A stretch of 64,000 nt of DNA, from positions 124,001 through 188,000 of the forward strand of contig CAVTBX010000003.1 of NCBI GenBank assembly GCA_963733135.1, given 5' to 3'. The notes beneath the pieces were generated by a model. That model was not told where the DNA came from, searched no databases, and saw only the letters and a program-made list of their open reading frames with translations. The position numbers and the translations under genes are program-made. Position 1 is the first letter of the stretch, and each line of letters opens with the position of its first letter. Shown in pieces: positions 31,721 to 40,061 of this stretch. The stretch comes from CAVTBX01 sp963733135. GTDB taxonomy: Bacteria > Actinomycetota > Thermoleophilia > Gaiellales > Gaiellaceae.

Positions 31721-33135
31721 CTGAGGCGCGCACCCGGCTCATGGCCTGGGGTGCGCTCCTCGCGATACCGCTCGTCGGTCTCCTGGTGCTGCTTGCCGTC
31801 CCGCGGCTCGACGTCACGTGGGAGAACCATCCGGCGCACTTCTGGCTTGTGCTCGGCGTGAGCGCTCTGAACGCTGTCCTAGCCTACGCAACGGGAGAGG
31901 CGGCTCGGCGTCGCGGCGACGCCCGGCTCTTTCTCGTCTCGCTCTCGCTGCTCATCAGCGCGGGCTTTCTCGGACTACATGCGCTCGCCACGCCCGGGGT
32001 CGTGCTCGACGACCCGAACGCCGGCTTCGTGATCGCCACGCCGATCGGCCTCCTCCTCGCGGCGATCCCCGCGGCGGCCTCGGGGTTCGTCGAGGCGAAC
32101 GCGAGCCTGGCACCGGCCGTGGCCCGCCGCCAGCAGACCTGGCGGGCGGCTGCAATCGTCCTCCTCGTCGTCTGGGCAGTCTGGTCGGTCGCCGGCCTGC
32201 CGCCACTCGACCGAGTGATCTCGTCCGAGAGCGCCACGCCGCCACTCGCCGGGCTGGCCGGTGTAGGGATCGTCCTGTACGCGCTGGCGGCGGCGCGCTA
32301 CTTCCCGGTCTGGCTCGATCGACGCCGCGCGCTGCCGGCAAGCGTGATCGGAGCGTTCGTCCTCCTCGCCGAGGCCATGGTCGCGATCGCCTTCGCCCGC
32401 AACTGGCACGCGAGCTGGTGGGAATGGCACCTCCTCATGCTGATCGCTTTCGGTGCCGTGGCGGTCGCGGCGCGGCGGCAATGGCGCGAGGAACGTTTCA
32501 GCGATCTCTACCTCGAGGGAACCCTGGGCGCACTTCGCGACGTCAGCGTGCTCTTCGCCGACCTTCAGGGCTACACGACCTACTCGGAACGCCACGGCGC
32601 CGAGGCCGCGACCGCGATGCTAAACGAGTACTACGACGAGCTCGTGCCTGCGGCCAGGCGCGAGGGCGGCCAGATCCTCCTGATCGGCGATGCGGTCATG
32701 GCCATCTTCAACGCCCGCGGCGACGAGGACGACCACGCCCAGCGGGCCGCCCGCACCGGCCTCGCCTTCCAAGCACGTGCAGACCAGGTACTGGCCCGGC
32801 ATCGGGAATGGCCTCGCCTCCGAGTGGGGATCAACTCCGGAGAGGCGCGTGTCGGGCTCTTGGGCGCGGAGGGCGGTCGGACCTGGACGGCGACCGGCGA
32901 CACGGTGAACCTCGCCTCGAGGCTGGAGGGTCAGGCGCGACCGGGCGAGGTGCTGATCGGCGCCGGAACGCTCGAGCGGCTCGGCAACGCAGTCGTGGAC
33001 GAGGTCGGCGAGCTACGCGTCGAAGGGAAGGAGCGGCCGGTCGCCGCCTACGTCCTTCGTGGTCTGAGCTCGGGCGGACCGCTCGCCCAAGGTGAAGAGC
33101 GCCAGCAGCAGCAGGAGGAGGAAGGCAGCCGCTAA
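31717..33135 (+). CDS. Membrane class III adenylate/guanylate cyclase
   Basis: A 472-residue protein with about eight hydrophobic segments in residues 1-250 and a C-terminal class III cyclase domain. Both metal aspartates are present (FADLQGYT and GDAVMAIF), as are the transition-state residues in GDTVNLASR. The lysine that normally selects adenine, three residues before the GD, is Leu (GGQILLIGD), and its partner position is Thr. The C terminus is a Gln/Glu-rich tail overlapping a convergent gene. It begins at the flavoprotein stop. Confidence 0.9.
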   Translation: MTEARTRLMAWGALLAIPLVGLLVLLAVPRLDVTWENHPAHFWLVLGVSALNAVLAYATGEAARRRGDARLFLVSLSLLISAGFLGLHALATPGVVLDDPNAGFVIATPIGLLLAAIPAAASGFVEANASLAPAVARRQQTWRAAAIVLLVVWAVWSVAGLPPLDRVISSESATPPLAGLAGVGIVLYALAAARYFPVWLDRRRALPASVIGAFVLLAEAMVAIAFARNWHASWWEWHLLMLIAFGAVAVAARRQWREERFSDLYLEGTLGALRDVSVLFADLQGYTTYSERHGAEAATAMLNEYYDELVPAARREGGQILLIGDAVMAIFNARGDEDDHAQRAARTGLAFQARADQVLARHREWPRLRVGINSGEARVGLLGAEGGRTWTATGDTVNLASRLEGQARPGEVLIGAGTLERLGNAVVDEVGELRVEGKERPVAAYVLRGLSSGGPLAQGEERQQQQEEEGSR

Positions 33136-33426
33136 CGCCGCCGTCGCGGCGAGCGGAACGGCAGGCTCGGCGACGGCCGGGCTTCTAACCGCGGCGCCGA
33201 AGAGGACGACCGCGAGCAAGCCCGCGGAGAGCCACACTTGCGGACGCCCCACATCCCGGTCGATCACGCGCGCGATCGCCCCGAGGACGGCAGCCGCGGC
33301 CAGCGGCACGGCGAGGATCACAAAGAGAAACGACGCCGAGTGGAAGCCGAGCGCGTCGCAGAGCGCGGCGACGACGAACACGGCCGCCATGGCTTCGAGA
33401 GCCGTGCCGCTCGCCGTGCGCTCCAT
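33013..33426 (-). CDS. Four-helix membrane protein
   Basis: A 137-residue hydrophobic protein with four predicted helices (AMAAVFVVAAL; FLFVILAVPLAAAAVL; VWLSAGLLAVVLFG; VPLAATAALAAAFLLLLLLALF). GGAG lies 7 bases before the ATG at 33426 and third-position GC is high, which supports a real gene. Its last 123 bases overlap the 3' end of the cyclase on the opposite strand. No family recognised. Confidence 0.65.
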   Translation of the reverse strand: MERTASGTALEAMAAVFVVAALCDALGFHSASFLFVILAVPLAAAAVLGAIARVIDRDVGRPQVWLSAGLLAVVLFGAAVRSPAVAEPAVPLAATAALAAAFLLLLLLALFTLGERSARAQTTKDVGGDRPLLPFDA

Positions 33427-33498
33427 GGCCGCTCCTTCTGCGCGTCCGGGCGGACTCCTTCGCTAGGCTCCGGCGGTTCTCCGAGGGAAGGAGCTCGA

Positions 33499-34191
33499 TT
33501 GGCCGGCGTCTCGGCGACCTGGCTGGGCCACGCGGCATTCCGGTTCGACACGCCGGCTGGCGCGCGGATCTATCTCGACCCTTGGCTCGGCAATCCGAAG
33601 TGCCCGGAAGGGGAGCGGGAGCCCAAGCGCGTCGACGTGATCGCGCTCACCCACGGCCACGACGACCATGTGGGAGAGACGGTCGAGCTGGCGAAGCGCT
33701 TCTCCCCGAAGGTAGTCGCGATGGTCGAGGTTGGCGCTTTCCTCGGCCGGCAGGGCATGGAGGGCCACTCCGCAACGACGTTCAACAAAGGCGGAACCGT
33801 CGAGGCAGGCGGCGTCAGGTTCACGATGACCGATGCCAAGCATTCGTCCTCATGCCCGGACGGGCAGTACGGCGGCGAGGCGGCCGGGTTCGTCCTCGAG
33901 TTCGAGAACGGCACGAAAGTCTACGCCGCGGGAGACACGTGCGTCTTCGGCGACATGGAGCTGATCGGCCGGCTCTACTCGCCGGACGTCGCGATTCTGC
34001 CGATCGGCGGGCACTACACCATGGATCCGAAGCAGGCCGCCCTCGCGCTCGAGCTCCTCGGCGTCCCGCGGTGCATCCCGTGCCACTACGGGACATTCCC
34101 GCTCCTGGCCGGGACGCCGGACGAGCTGCGGGCCGCGGCGCCGGGTGTCGAAGTGATCGCGCCCGAGCCGGGCGAGACGGTCGACCTGTGA
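33499..34191 (+). CDS. Metal-dependent hydrolase, UPF0173/MBL fold
   Basis: A 230-residue metallo-beta-lactamase-fold protein. Metal ligands: THGHDDH near 51-57, AKHSSS (His), AGDTC (Asp) and PCHYGTF (His). LGHAAFRF at the N terminus is typical of the UPF0173 (YtkL-like) family, whose substrate is not established. The TTG at 33499 follows GGAG by about six bases. The next gene overlaps as GTGA. Confidence 0.88.
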   Translation: MAGVSATWLGHAAFRFDTPAGARIYLDPWLGNPKCPEGEREPKRVDVIALTHGHDDHVGETVELAKRFSPKVVAMVEVGAFLGRQGMEGHSATTFNKGGTVEAGGVRFTMTDAKHSSSCPDGQYGGEAAGFVLEFENGTKVYAAGDTCVFGDMELIGRLYSPDVAILPIGGHYTMDPKQAALALELLGVPRCIPCHYGTFPLLAGTPDELRAAAPGVEVIAPEPGETVDL

Positions 34192-34505
34192 CCCGCACGC
34201 GCTGGCTCGGGGCGACCGGGATTCGCGTCCCCGAGATCGCGGTCGAGGGAGAGGATCTGGAGGCGCCCGACGCGCAGCATGTCAAGGTGGAGGATCGCGT
34301 CGTCGAGGCGCTAATCCTGGCGGGCGTGGACGAGCCTGAACGACTGGAGGACGCCCACGAACACGGGATCCCCGTCGTCGTGAGGGCCTCGGACGAGCGC
34401 GGCGTTGCCGCGGCGCTCGAGCGGCCGGAGGTGGCCTGCGTGCTCGTCCCGCCGGATCGGCGTGAGCTCCGGGAGCTCGACCTGCGGCGGCTTAAGTATG
34501 GGTAG
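34188..34505 (+). CDS. Hypothetical protein
   Basis: A 105-residue protein starting VTRTRWLGATGIRVPEIAVEG; I do not recognise a family. The middle (VKVEDRVVEALILAGVDEPERLEDAHEHGIPVVVRASDERGVAAAL) alternates helices and strands like a small alpha/beta domain. It is translationally coupled to the hydrolase upstream (GTGA overlap) and overlaps the DUF1028 gene downstream, so it is part of a three-gene operon. Confidence 0.7.
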   Translation: MTRTRWLGATGIRVPEIAVEGEDLEAPDAQHVKVEDRVVEALILAGVDEPERLEDAHEHGIPVVVRASDERGVAAALERPEVACVLVPPDRRELRELDLRRLKYG

Positions 34506-35355
34506 AGGGCGCGGTGCCGGATGGGTCGCGACCTACTCGCTGGTCGCGTGCGACCTCGACCGCGGCGAGTGGGGCGTCGGCGTCCAGTCGAAGTTCCTCG
34601 CTGTGGGCTCGGTCGTGCCTTGGGCCGAAGCGGGCGTGGGGGCCGTCGCGACGCAGGCGCTCGCGAACGTCGCGTACGGGCCCCAGGGCTTGGGGCTCCT
34701 GCGGGACGGGCTCTCGGCCGAGGACGTGGTGGCGCGCCTGACGGAGGCGGACGACGGGCGCGACGACAGGCAGATGGGCGTGGTCGACGGGCATGGACGA
34801 GCCGCCACCTTCACCGGCTCGGCCTGCCTCGACTGGGCGGGCGGGGTGACGGGCGAGGGCTATGCGGCACAGGGGAACATCCTCGTCTCCGAGGAGACGG
34901 TGGCGGGGCTCGCGAGCGGTTTCGAAGGCAGCGCAGGGCGACCGCTGGCGGAACGGCTTCTCGAAGGGCTCGCGGCGGCGCAGCTCGCAGGAGGCGACCG
35001 GCGCGGCCAGCAGTCGGCGGCACTCCTCGTCGTGCGAAGCGAAGGCGGGTACGGGGGGATGACCGACGTCGCCGTCGACCTCCGCGTCGACGACCACGCG
35101 GAGCCGATCGCCGAGCTTCGGCGGCTCCACGAGCAGCACGAGCTCCTCTTCGGGCAGACCCCGGAAGAGGAATGGGTGCTGGTCGACGAGGAGCTCGCGG
35201 AGGAGCTCAGGCTCCGCCTGGCCGGGCTGGGCTACGTCGCCGAGAGCCTCGAGCGCGCGTTCAACGCCTGGGTGGGCACGGAGAACCTGGAGGAGCGGGT
35301 GAAGGGCGTCGAGCGCCTCGACCCGGTCGTCCTCGAAGCCCTCCGCCACGCCTGA
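34498..35355 (+). CDS. DUF1028 (Ntn-hydrolase-like) protein
   Basis: A 285-residue protein. Residues 8-205 match the DUF1028 pattern: TYSLVACDLDRGEWGVGVQSKFLAVGSVVPWAEAGVGAVATQA, then QGNILVSEETV and QQSAALLVVR. The family has an Ntn-hydrolase-like fold and unknown substrate. The C-terminal part (HEQHELLFG...LRLAGLGYVAESLERAFNAWVGTENLEER) is the small helical domain often attached to it. Ends shortly before a palindrome facing a convergent gene. Confidence 0.85.
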   Translation: MGRGRGAGWVATYSLVACDLDRGEWGVGVQSKFLAVGSVVPWAEAGVGAVATQALANVAYGPQGLGLLRDGLSAEDVVARLTEADDGRDDRQMGVVDGHGRAATFTGSACLDWAGGVTGEGYAAQGNILVSEETVAGLASGFEGSAGRPLAERLLEGLAAAQLAGGDRRGQQSAALLVVRSEGGYGGMTDVAVDLRVDDHAEPIAELRRLHEQHELLFGQTPEEEWVLVDEELAEELRLRLAGLGYVAESLERAFNAWVGTENLEERVKGVERLDPVVLEALRHA

Positions 35356-35377
35356 TCATCCTTTCCAGCCACGTCCA

Positions 35378-35390
35378 GGGGACTGTCCCC
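35378..35390. terminator. Palindrome GGGGAC-T-GTCCCC between convergent genes
   Basis: Perfect 6-bp G/C arms around one base within the 51-bp gap between two convergent stops. Position fits a bidirectional terminator but no T-run is present; it could equally be a dispersed palindromic repeat. Confidence 0.5.
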
Positions 35391-35406
35391 GGGACATGGC
35401 CCTTGG

Positions 35407-36147
35407 TCACCGGACGCCGTCGCCCGGGAGGCGGACGCCTGGGCCTCTCGCTCGCAGCCAGGCGACTGCGTCGTGCTCGGGACGCGCGACCAAGAGCACG
35501 GCGCCCGGTTCCTCGCCGGCTAGCGCCCCGACCAGGGCTTCGAGCCCGACCGCGAGCGCGAAGGCCTTGTGAGCTTGCTCGCCGCCGAACGGAACGACAT
35601 CGTCGGGTTGCGCGCCTCCGGTCAGGACGTCGCCGTGCGTCGCCTTCGCCATCGACGCGTCAGCGACCAGCGCCTGCCCCTTGGATCCCGGTACCGCGAT
35701 CGCAAGCGGGTTCGTCCCGGCAATGGGCGGCCCGCCGTCCGGTGACGCAAGCCGTGGAGGCGAGGTCGCGGTCAGCACAGCGACAAGCCCCGCCTCGGCG
35801 AGGGGCCGTACCCACGCTCCGAGCACTCCGGTCGGGAAGCAGCGCGACACGACGACGAGCCGGGCGCGCTCCGGAGGGGACGCGAGCTGCGCGTCCACAA
35901 CGGCGCGGAGCGTCAGGTACCCCACAGCGCCGCGCCCGTCCCACTGCTCGTAGCCGAGCTCCGACACCACGCGCACCGGCCGCGCCGCAGGATTGAGCTC
36001 GGGCAACGTCTCGAGCCAGTCGATCCGCACGAGGCCATGACCGGCAAGCCCGCGCCGCTCGGCCCCCACGAAGTGATCGGCGAGCACAGCCGCGGCGTCC
36101 TCGTCGAACCCGAGCCCCCGCAGCCGAGCCAGCGCTTCCTTTCGCAC
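35407..36147 (-). CDS. Short malate/L-lactate dehydrogenase (Ldh_2) family protein
   Basis: A 246-residue protein of the NAD(P)-dependent MdhB/ComC type. GHGLVRIDWL near residue 36 contains the catalytic-region histidine; GTNPLAIAVPG near 144 and the VPFGGEQAHKAFALAVGLEALVGALAG segment match the family. Usual length is about 330-350; here the stretch between the NP-binding strand and the FGG motif is strongly shortened. It may be a divergent minimal enzyme or in decay. Substrate unknown. Confidence 0.75.
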   Translation of the reverse strand: MRKEALARLRGLGFDEDAAAVLADHFVGAERRGLAGHGLVRIDWLETLPELNPAARPVRVVSELGYEQWDGRGAVGYLTLRAVVDAQLASPPERARLVVVSRCFPTGVLGAWVRPLAEAGLVAVLTATSPPRLASPDGGPPIAGTNPLAIAVPGSKGQALVADASMAKATHGDVLTGGAQPDDVVPFGGEQAHKAFALAVGLEALVGALAGEEPGAVLLVARPEHDAVAWLRARGPGVRLPGDGVR

Positions 36148-36168
36148 GGCGGACTACCCTAGCTATGG

Positions 36169-37014
36169 ATGCCCGCCGCCCTCGCCGCCCGCGGACTCTC
36201 GAAGCGCTACGGGCAGACGGAGGCCCTGCGGGGCGTCGACATCGAGGTGGGCGAGGGCGAGCTCGTCGGGCTGCTCGGCCCGAACGGCGCGGGCAAGTCG
36301 ACACTCGTGAAGATCGCCTGCGGCCTCGTCCGCCAGACCTCGGGCAGCGCGGAGATCTGCGGGGTTCCCGCAGGCTCGCACGCCGCCCGCGCCTCGCTCG
36401 GATACCTGGCGGAGCTCTTTCGCTTCCCGGGCTGGGCCACGGCCGACGAGGTGCTCACACTCCACCAGAGGCTCGGCGGCTCGTCCGGCGGCGCGCCCGA
36501 GCGCACCGAGCTTCTCGACCTCGTGGGTCTCCTCGAGGCACGCAGCCGCCGCGTCGACGAGATGTCGAAGGGCATGCAGCAACGACTCGGAATCGCGCAG
36601 GCCCTCGTCGGCTCTCCGCGGCTGCTGCTCCTGGACGAGCCCACGAGCGCGCTCGACCCGGCGGGGCGCCGCACCGTTCGAGCCCTCCTCGAGTCACTTC
36701 GCGACCGCGGAGTCTCGGTGCTCCTGAACTCGCACCTCCTGAGCGAGGTCGAGCTCGTCTGCGACCGGGTGGTGATCATCGACCGAGGCGAGGTCGTCGC
36801 TGCCGGAAGCCCGAGCGACCTGGCGCGGCCGTCAGGCGTCGAGATCGAAACCGGAGACGGCCTTCGCACCTTCCCGGGCGCCGCGCGCGCCGACGCGCCG
36901 GGCCTGGTAGCCGAGCTCGTCGCGGCAGGTGAGGAGATCTACGGCGTCCGGGTCGTCACCGCCACGCTCGAGGAGGTCTACCTCGAGGCGGTCGGCGAGC
37001 AGAAGCGCCCATGA
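36169..37014 (+). CDS. ABC transporter ATP-binding protein
   Basis: A 281-residue nucleotide-binding subunit with Walker A GPNGAGKST near 40, signature MSKGMQQRLGIAQAL near 132, Walker B LLLLDEPTSALDP and switch His in LNSHLLSEVE. The C-terminal extension is typical of NBDs serving ABC-2 permeases. Stop/start overlap with the permease gene (ATGA) shows they form one exporter. Substrate not evident. Confidence 0.93.
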   Translation: MPAALAARGLSKRYGQTEALRGVDIEVGEGELVGLLGPNGAGKSTLVKIACGLVRQTSGSAEICGVPAGSHAARASLGYLAELFRFPGWATADEVLTLHQRLGGSSGGAPERTELLDLVGLLEARSRRVDEMSKGMQQRLGIAQALVGSPRLLLLDEPTSALDPAGRRTVRALLESLRDRGVSVLLNSHLLSEVELVCDRVVIIDRGEVVAAGSPSDLARPSGVEIETGDGLRTFPGAARADAPGLVAELVAAGEEIYGVRVVTATLEEVYLEAVGEQKRP

Positions 37015-37877
37015 ACGGCGCCGGCGTCATCGTCGCCTACGCGATTCGGGAGAGCGTCCGTCGGCGCGTGTTCGTGATCGTCACGCTCCTCACGCTCGCG
37101 TTCCTGGCCCTCTACGCCCTCGGGGTCCGGCAGGCGTTCAAGGAGCTGGGCGACTTCACGGAGGGCAGCGAGGCTGCAGAGGCGCTCGACTCGGTCACAG
37201 TCGCAGGCACGACCCTCTTCGGGCTCTCACTCTTCGCGACGCTCTTCCTTGGCGCGGTGCTGGCGGTCTTCCTGACGCTGAACGTCGTCCGAGGTGACGC
37301 GGAGCGCGGCCTGCTTCAGCCGCTCGTCGTCAGGCCCGTCGGGAGGATCACGCTCCTACTTGCACGCTTCGCGGCGGCGTCGGCTGTCTGCGCGCTGTAC
37401 GTCTGGATCGTCTTCACCGCCGCCCTCCTCATCACCCACGTGTTCGGGGACGGGTGGTGGCCCGACCGCTACGTGGCCCCGGCCCTCGCTCTCGCAGGCG
37501 CCGTGGTCGTCGTGGTGGGCCTCTCTGTCCTCGGCTCCGCGCTCCTGACCGGAACCGCCAACGGGATCGCGATCTTCATGCTCTTCGGCGCCGGGCTCGT
37601 CGCCGGGCTCCTGGGCCAGATCGGCGAGGCCCTGAACTCACCGACACTCGACCGCGTCTCGACGATCTCGAGCTGGGCTCTGCCCTTCGAGGCGCTCTAC
37701 CAGGACGCGCTTCACGAGATCAGCGCCGAGAGCTTCGGCCTGACTCGCGTGGCGCTCCAGCTCGGCCCGTTCGGCGGCGCCGAGGCAGGCGGCGCGCTTC
37801 TCTGGCTCTACGCGGCCGGCTACCTCGCCATTGTGCTCGGCCTCGCGATCTGGTCCTTCGCGAGGCGCGACCTCTAG
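37011..37877 (+). CDS. ABC-2 type transporter permease
   Basis: A 288-residue membrane protein with six hydrophobic segments, starting with an amphipathic AYAIRESVRRRVF and containing a conserved cytoplasmic segment LNVVRGDAERGLLQPLVVRPVGR near 92-113 that contacts the ATPase. Pairs with the preceding gene. Probably an exporter or a gliding/copper-type ABC-2 system; the substrate is unknown. Its stop overlaps the convergent secreted-protein gene by four bases. Confidence 0.88.
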   Translation: MNGAGVIVAYAIRESVRRRVFVIVTLLTLAFLALYALGVRQAFKELGDFTEGSEAAEALDSVTVAGTTLFGLSLFATLFLGAVLAVFLTLNVVRGDAERGLLQPLVVRPVGRITLLLARFAAASAVCALYVWIVFTAALLITHVFGDGWWPDRYVAPALALAGAVVVVVGLSVLGSALLTGTANGIAIFMLFGAGLVAGLLGQIGEALNSPTLDRVSTISSWALPFEALYQDALHEISAESFGLTRVALQLGPFGGAEAGGALLWLYAAGYLAIVLGLAIWSFARRDL

Positions 37878-38335
37878 CAGGCTCTCCGGTTCACCCAGCC
37901 GAGCGAAGCGACCGCGACAACGTCGCTCGCGAGATGCCTCGTCCGAATGATGAAGTCGTACCGACCCGGCCGCCAACGGCCGTTCGGGCACGCGAAGCCG
38001 GTCTGCCGAGCGGACAGCTGGAAGCCCAGGTTCGGCCCGCCCTCCGCGCAGTTCATCCGCTTGCGCGTCTTCGAGGTCCCAAAAACACCCCCGGAGCTGT
38101 CGGTCGATCTCCGTACCTCGACCGCCACACGAAGACGCCGCTCGGTCGAGCACGGCTGCGCGGTGTTGAACCAGCCGCCCATCAGGTCGACTGCGGACCT
38201 GGTTCGGATCACGCTCGACAGGACGTGCAGGTTTCCTCGCTTGGCCTCGGCGAACGCCGAGGTCTCGGCCGCGGCCGTGGCGGGAAGCACCAGCGCTCCC
38301 GCAACCACGGTGGCGATAACGATCTTGCGATTCAT
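37874..38335 (-). CDS. Secreted protein of unknown function
   Basis: A 153-residue protein with a clear signal peptide (MNRKIVIATVVAGALVLPATAAA) and predicted cleavage near residue 23. The mature part has four cysteines (QPCSTER, KRMNCAEG, GFACPNG, NRRAC) that could form two disulfides, and mostly beta-type sequence. I recognise no family. Transcribed towards the permease gene; an intergenic region of 69 bases separates it from the divergent amidohydrolase. Confidence 0.75.
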   Translation of the reverse strand: MNRKIVIATVVAGALVLPATAAAETSAFAEAKRGNLHVLSSVIRTRSAVDLMGGWFNTAQPCSTERRLRVAVEVRRSTDSSGGVFGTSKTRKRMNCAEGGPNLGFQLSARQTGFACPNGRWRPGRYDFIIRTRHLASDVVAVASLGWVNRRAC

Positions 38336-38404
38336 AACTCTCCTCCCTGCTCACGGCAGGCCGAGGGTAGAACTCGGCGCCGCCGCTTGCCTAGGGTGCT
38401 CCCC

Positions 38405-40039
38405 GTGCCCGCCGACCTGCTCTTGACCGGAGGCCGAATCCACACCGTCGGCTCCGCTGGAACGACCGGTGAGGCAGTGGCGGTCGAAAACGGCCGGATC
38501 GCCGCGGTCGGCAGCGCCGCCGAACTCTCGGAGCTCTCCGGCCCCGAGACGAACGTGATCGAGCTCGCGGACCGGATGGTGCTTCCGGGCTTCCAGGACG
38601 CGCACCTCCATCCGCCCTCGAGCGGCCTCGCCGAGCTCCAGTGTGCGCTCTACGAAATGTCAACCCGCAAGCAGTGCCTCGATGGCATTGCCCGCTACGC
38701 GGCTGAGCATCCGGATGACGAGTGGATCGTCGGGGACGGCTGGTCGACGGACTCCTTCCAGGGCGGCACGCCGCTCAAGGAGGATCTGGACGCACTCGCC
38801 CTCGAGCGGCCGGTCTTCCTGACGAACCGCGACGGTCACAGCGCCTGGGTGAACTCACGGGCGCTCGAGCTGGCCGGCGTTACGCGCGAGACCGCCGATC
38901 CGGACGACGGTCGCATCGAACGAGACGCGCAGGATGAGCCGGCCGGCACGCTCCAGGAGGGCGCGATGGATCTTGTCGCGAGGTTCCTCCCCGAGACGCC
39001 GCCCGAAGAGTGGGAGCAGGCGATCCTCCGTGCCCAGGCCAAGCTCCACGCCTTGGGAATCACGGCCTGGCAGGACGCGACCGTCGAGCCCGAGACACTG
39101 CCGGCCTACCGCGCGCTCGCGGAGCGCGGGCTTCTGACGATGCGAACCGAGGGCAACCTCCGCTGGACGCGCGAGCGGGGCGACGAGCAGCTCGACGACC
39201 TCCTCTCGCGGCGCGAGCAAGGGCAGGTCGGGCGCCTCCGGATCCGGGGAGCAAAGATCTTCCAAGACGGTGTCGCCGAGAACTTCACCGCCGCCATGCT
39301 CGAGCCGTACCTGGACGGCCACGGGGCCTCGACCGGCAACTGCGGCATCGGGATGCACGACCCGGACGAGCTCGCGCACATGGTCACGCTCCTCGACCGC
39401 GAAGGGTTCCAGGTGCACATCCATGCGCTCGGCGACCGCGCCGTTCGCGAGTCCCTGGACGCGATCGAAGCCGCTCAGGAAGCGAACGGCCGCCGCGACG
39501 CACGCCATCACCTCGCCCATCTCCAGTTCGTCCATCCTGAGGACGTGCCGCGCTTCCGGGACCTCGCCGTGGTCGCGAACTGCTCGCCCCTCTGGGCGTG
39601 CCTCTCCGGCTACGTCGAGGAACTCACGCTGCCGTTCCTCACGGAGACGACCGCACGAACCATGTACCCCTTCGGGAGCCTGCACCGCGCTGGGGCCCAG
39701 CTCGCCTTCGGCAGCGACTGGTCGGTGTCGACGGCGAACCCGCTGCCGCAGCTCGAGGTCGCCGTCACGCGCGTCTACCCGGGCGAGGACGGGGAGCCCC
39801 TGCTCCCCGACGAGCGGCTCGACCTGACGACCGCGATCGCGGCCTTCACCCGAGGCTCGGCATTCGTGAACGAGCTGGACGAGGAAACCGGCACGATCGA
39901 ACCCGGCAAGCTGGCTGATCTCGTGGTGCTCGACCGCGACCTGCTCGCCCCGGACGCCGGACTCCCGAGCGAGGCGCGCGTGCTCGCCACGTTCGTCGAG
40001 GGCGAAGCGGTCTACGCAGACCCTGAGTTTGCGTTCTGA
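38405..40039 (+). CDS. Amidohydrolase family protein (YtcJ-like)
   Basis: A 544-residue metal-dependent hydrolase: composite beta-sandwich N terminus (DLLLTGGRIHTV), metal HxH in GFQDAHLHPP near 62, VHIHALGDRAVRESLDAIE near 338, SDWSVSTANPL near 437 and the C-terminal GTIEPGKLADLVVLDRDL. This matches the amidohydrolase-3/YtcJ group, which acts on N-acyl or cyclic amide substrates; specificity unknown. The GTG at 38405 opens the conserved start. Confidence 0.9.
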   Translation: MPADLLLTGGRIHTVGSAGTTGEAVAVENGRIAAVGSAAELSELSGPETNVIELADRMVLPGFQDAHLHPPSSGLAELQCALYEMSTRKQCLDGIARYAAEHPDDEWIVGDGWSTDSFQGGTPLKEDLDALALERPVFLTNRDGHSAWVNSRALELAGVTRETADPDDGRIERDAQDEPAGTLQEGAMDLVARFLPETPPEEWEQAILRAQAKLHALGITAWQDATVEPETLPAYRALAERGLLTMRTEGNLRWTRERGDEQLDDLLSRREQGQVGRLRIRGAKIFQDGVAENFTAAMLEPYLDGHGASTGNCGIGMHDPDELAHMVTLLDREGFQVHIHALGDRAVRESLDAIEAAQEANGRRDARHHLAHLQFVHPEDVPRFRDLAVVANCSPLWACLSGYVEELTLPFLTETTARTMYPFGSLHRAGAQLAFGSDWSVSTANPLPQLEVAVTRVYPGEDGEPLLPDERLDLTTAIAAFTRGSAFVNELDEETGTIEPGKLADLVVLDRDLLAPDAGLPSEARVLATFVEGEAVYADPEFAF

Positions 40040-40061
40040 CGGGAACGATCACCTAAACGGC

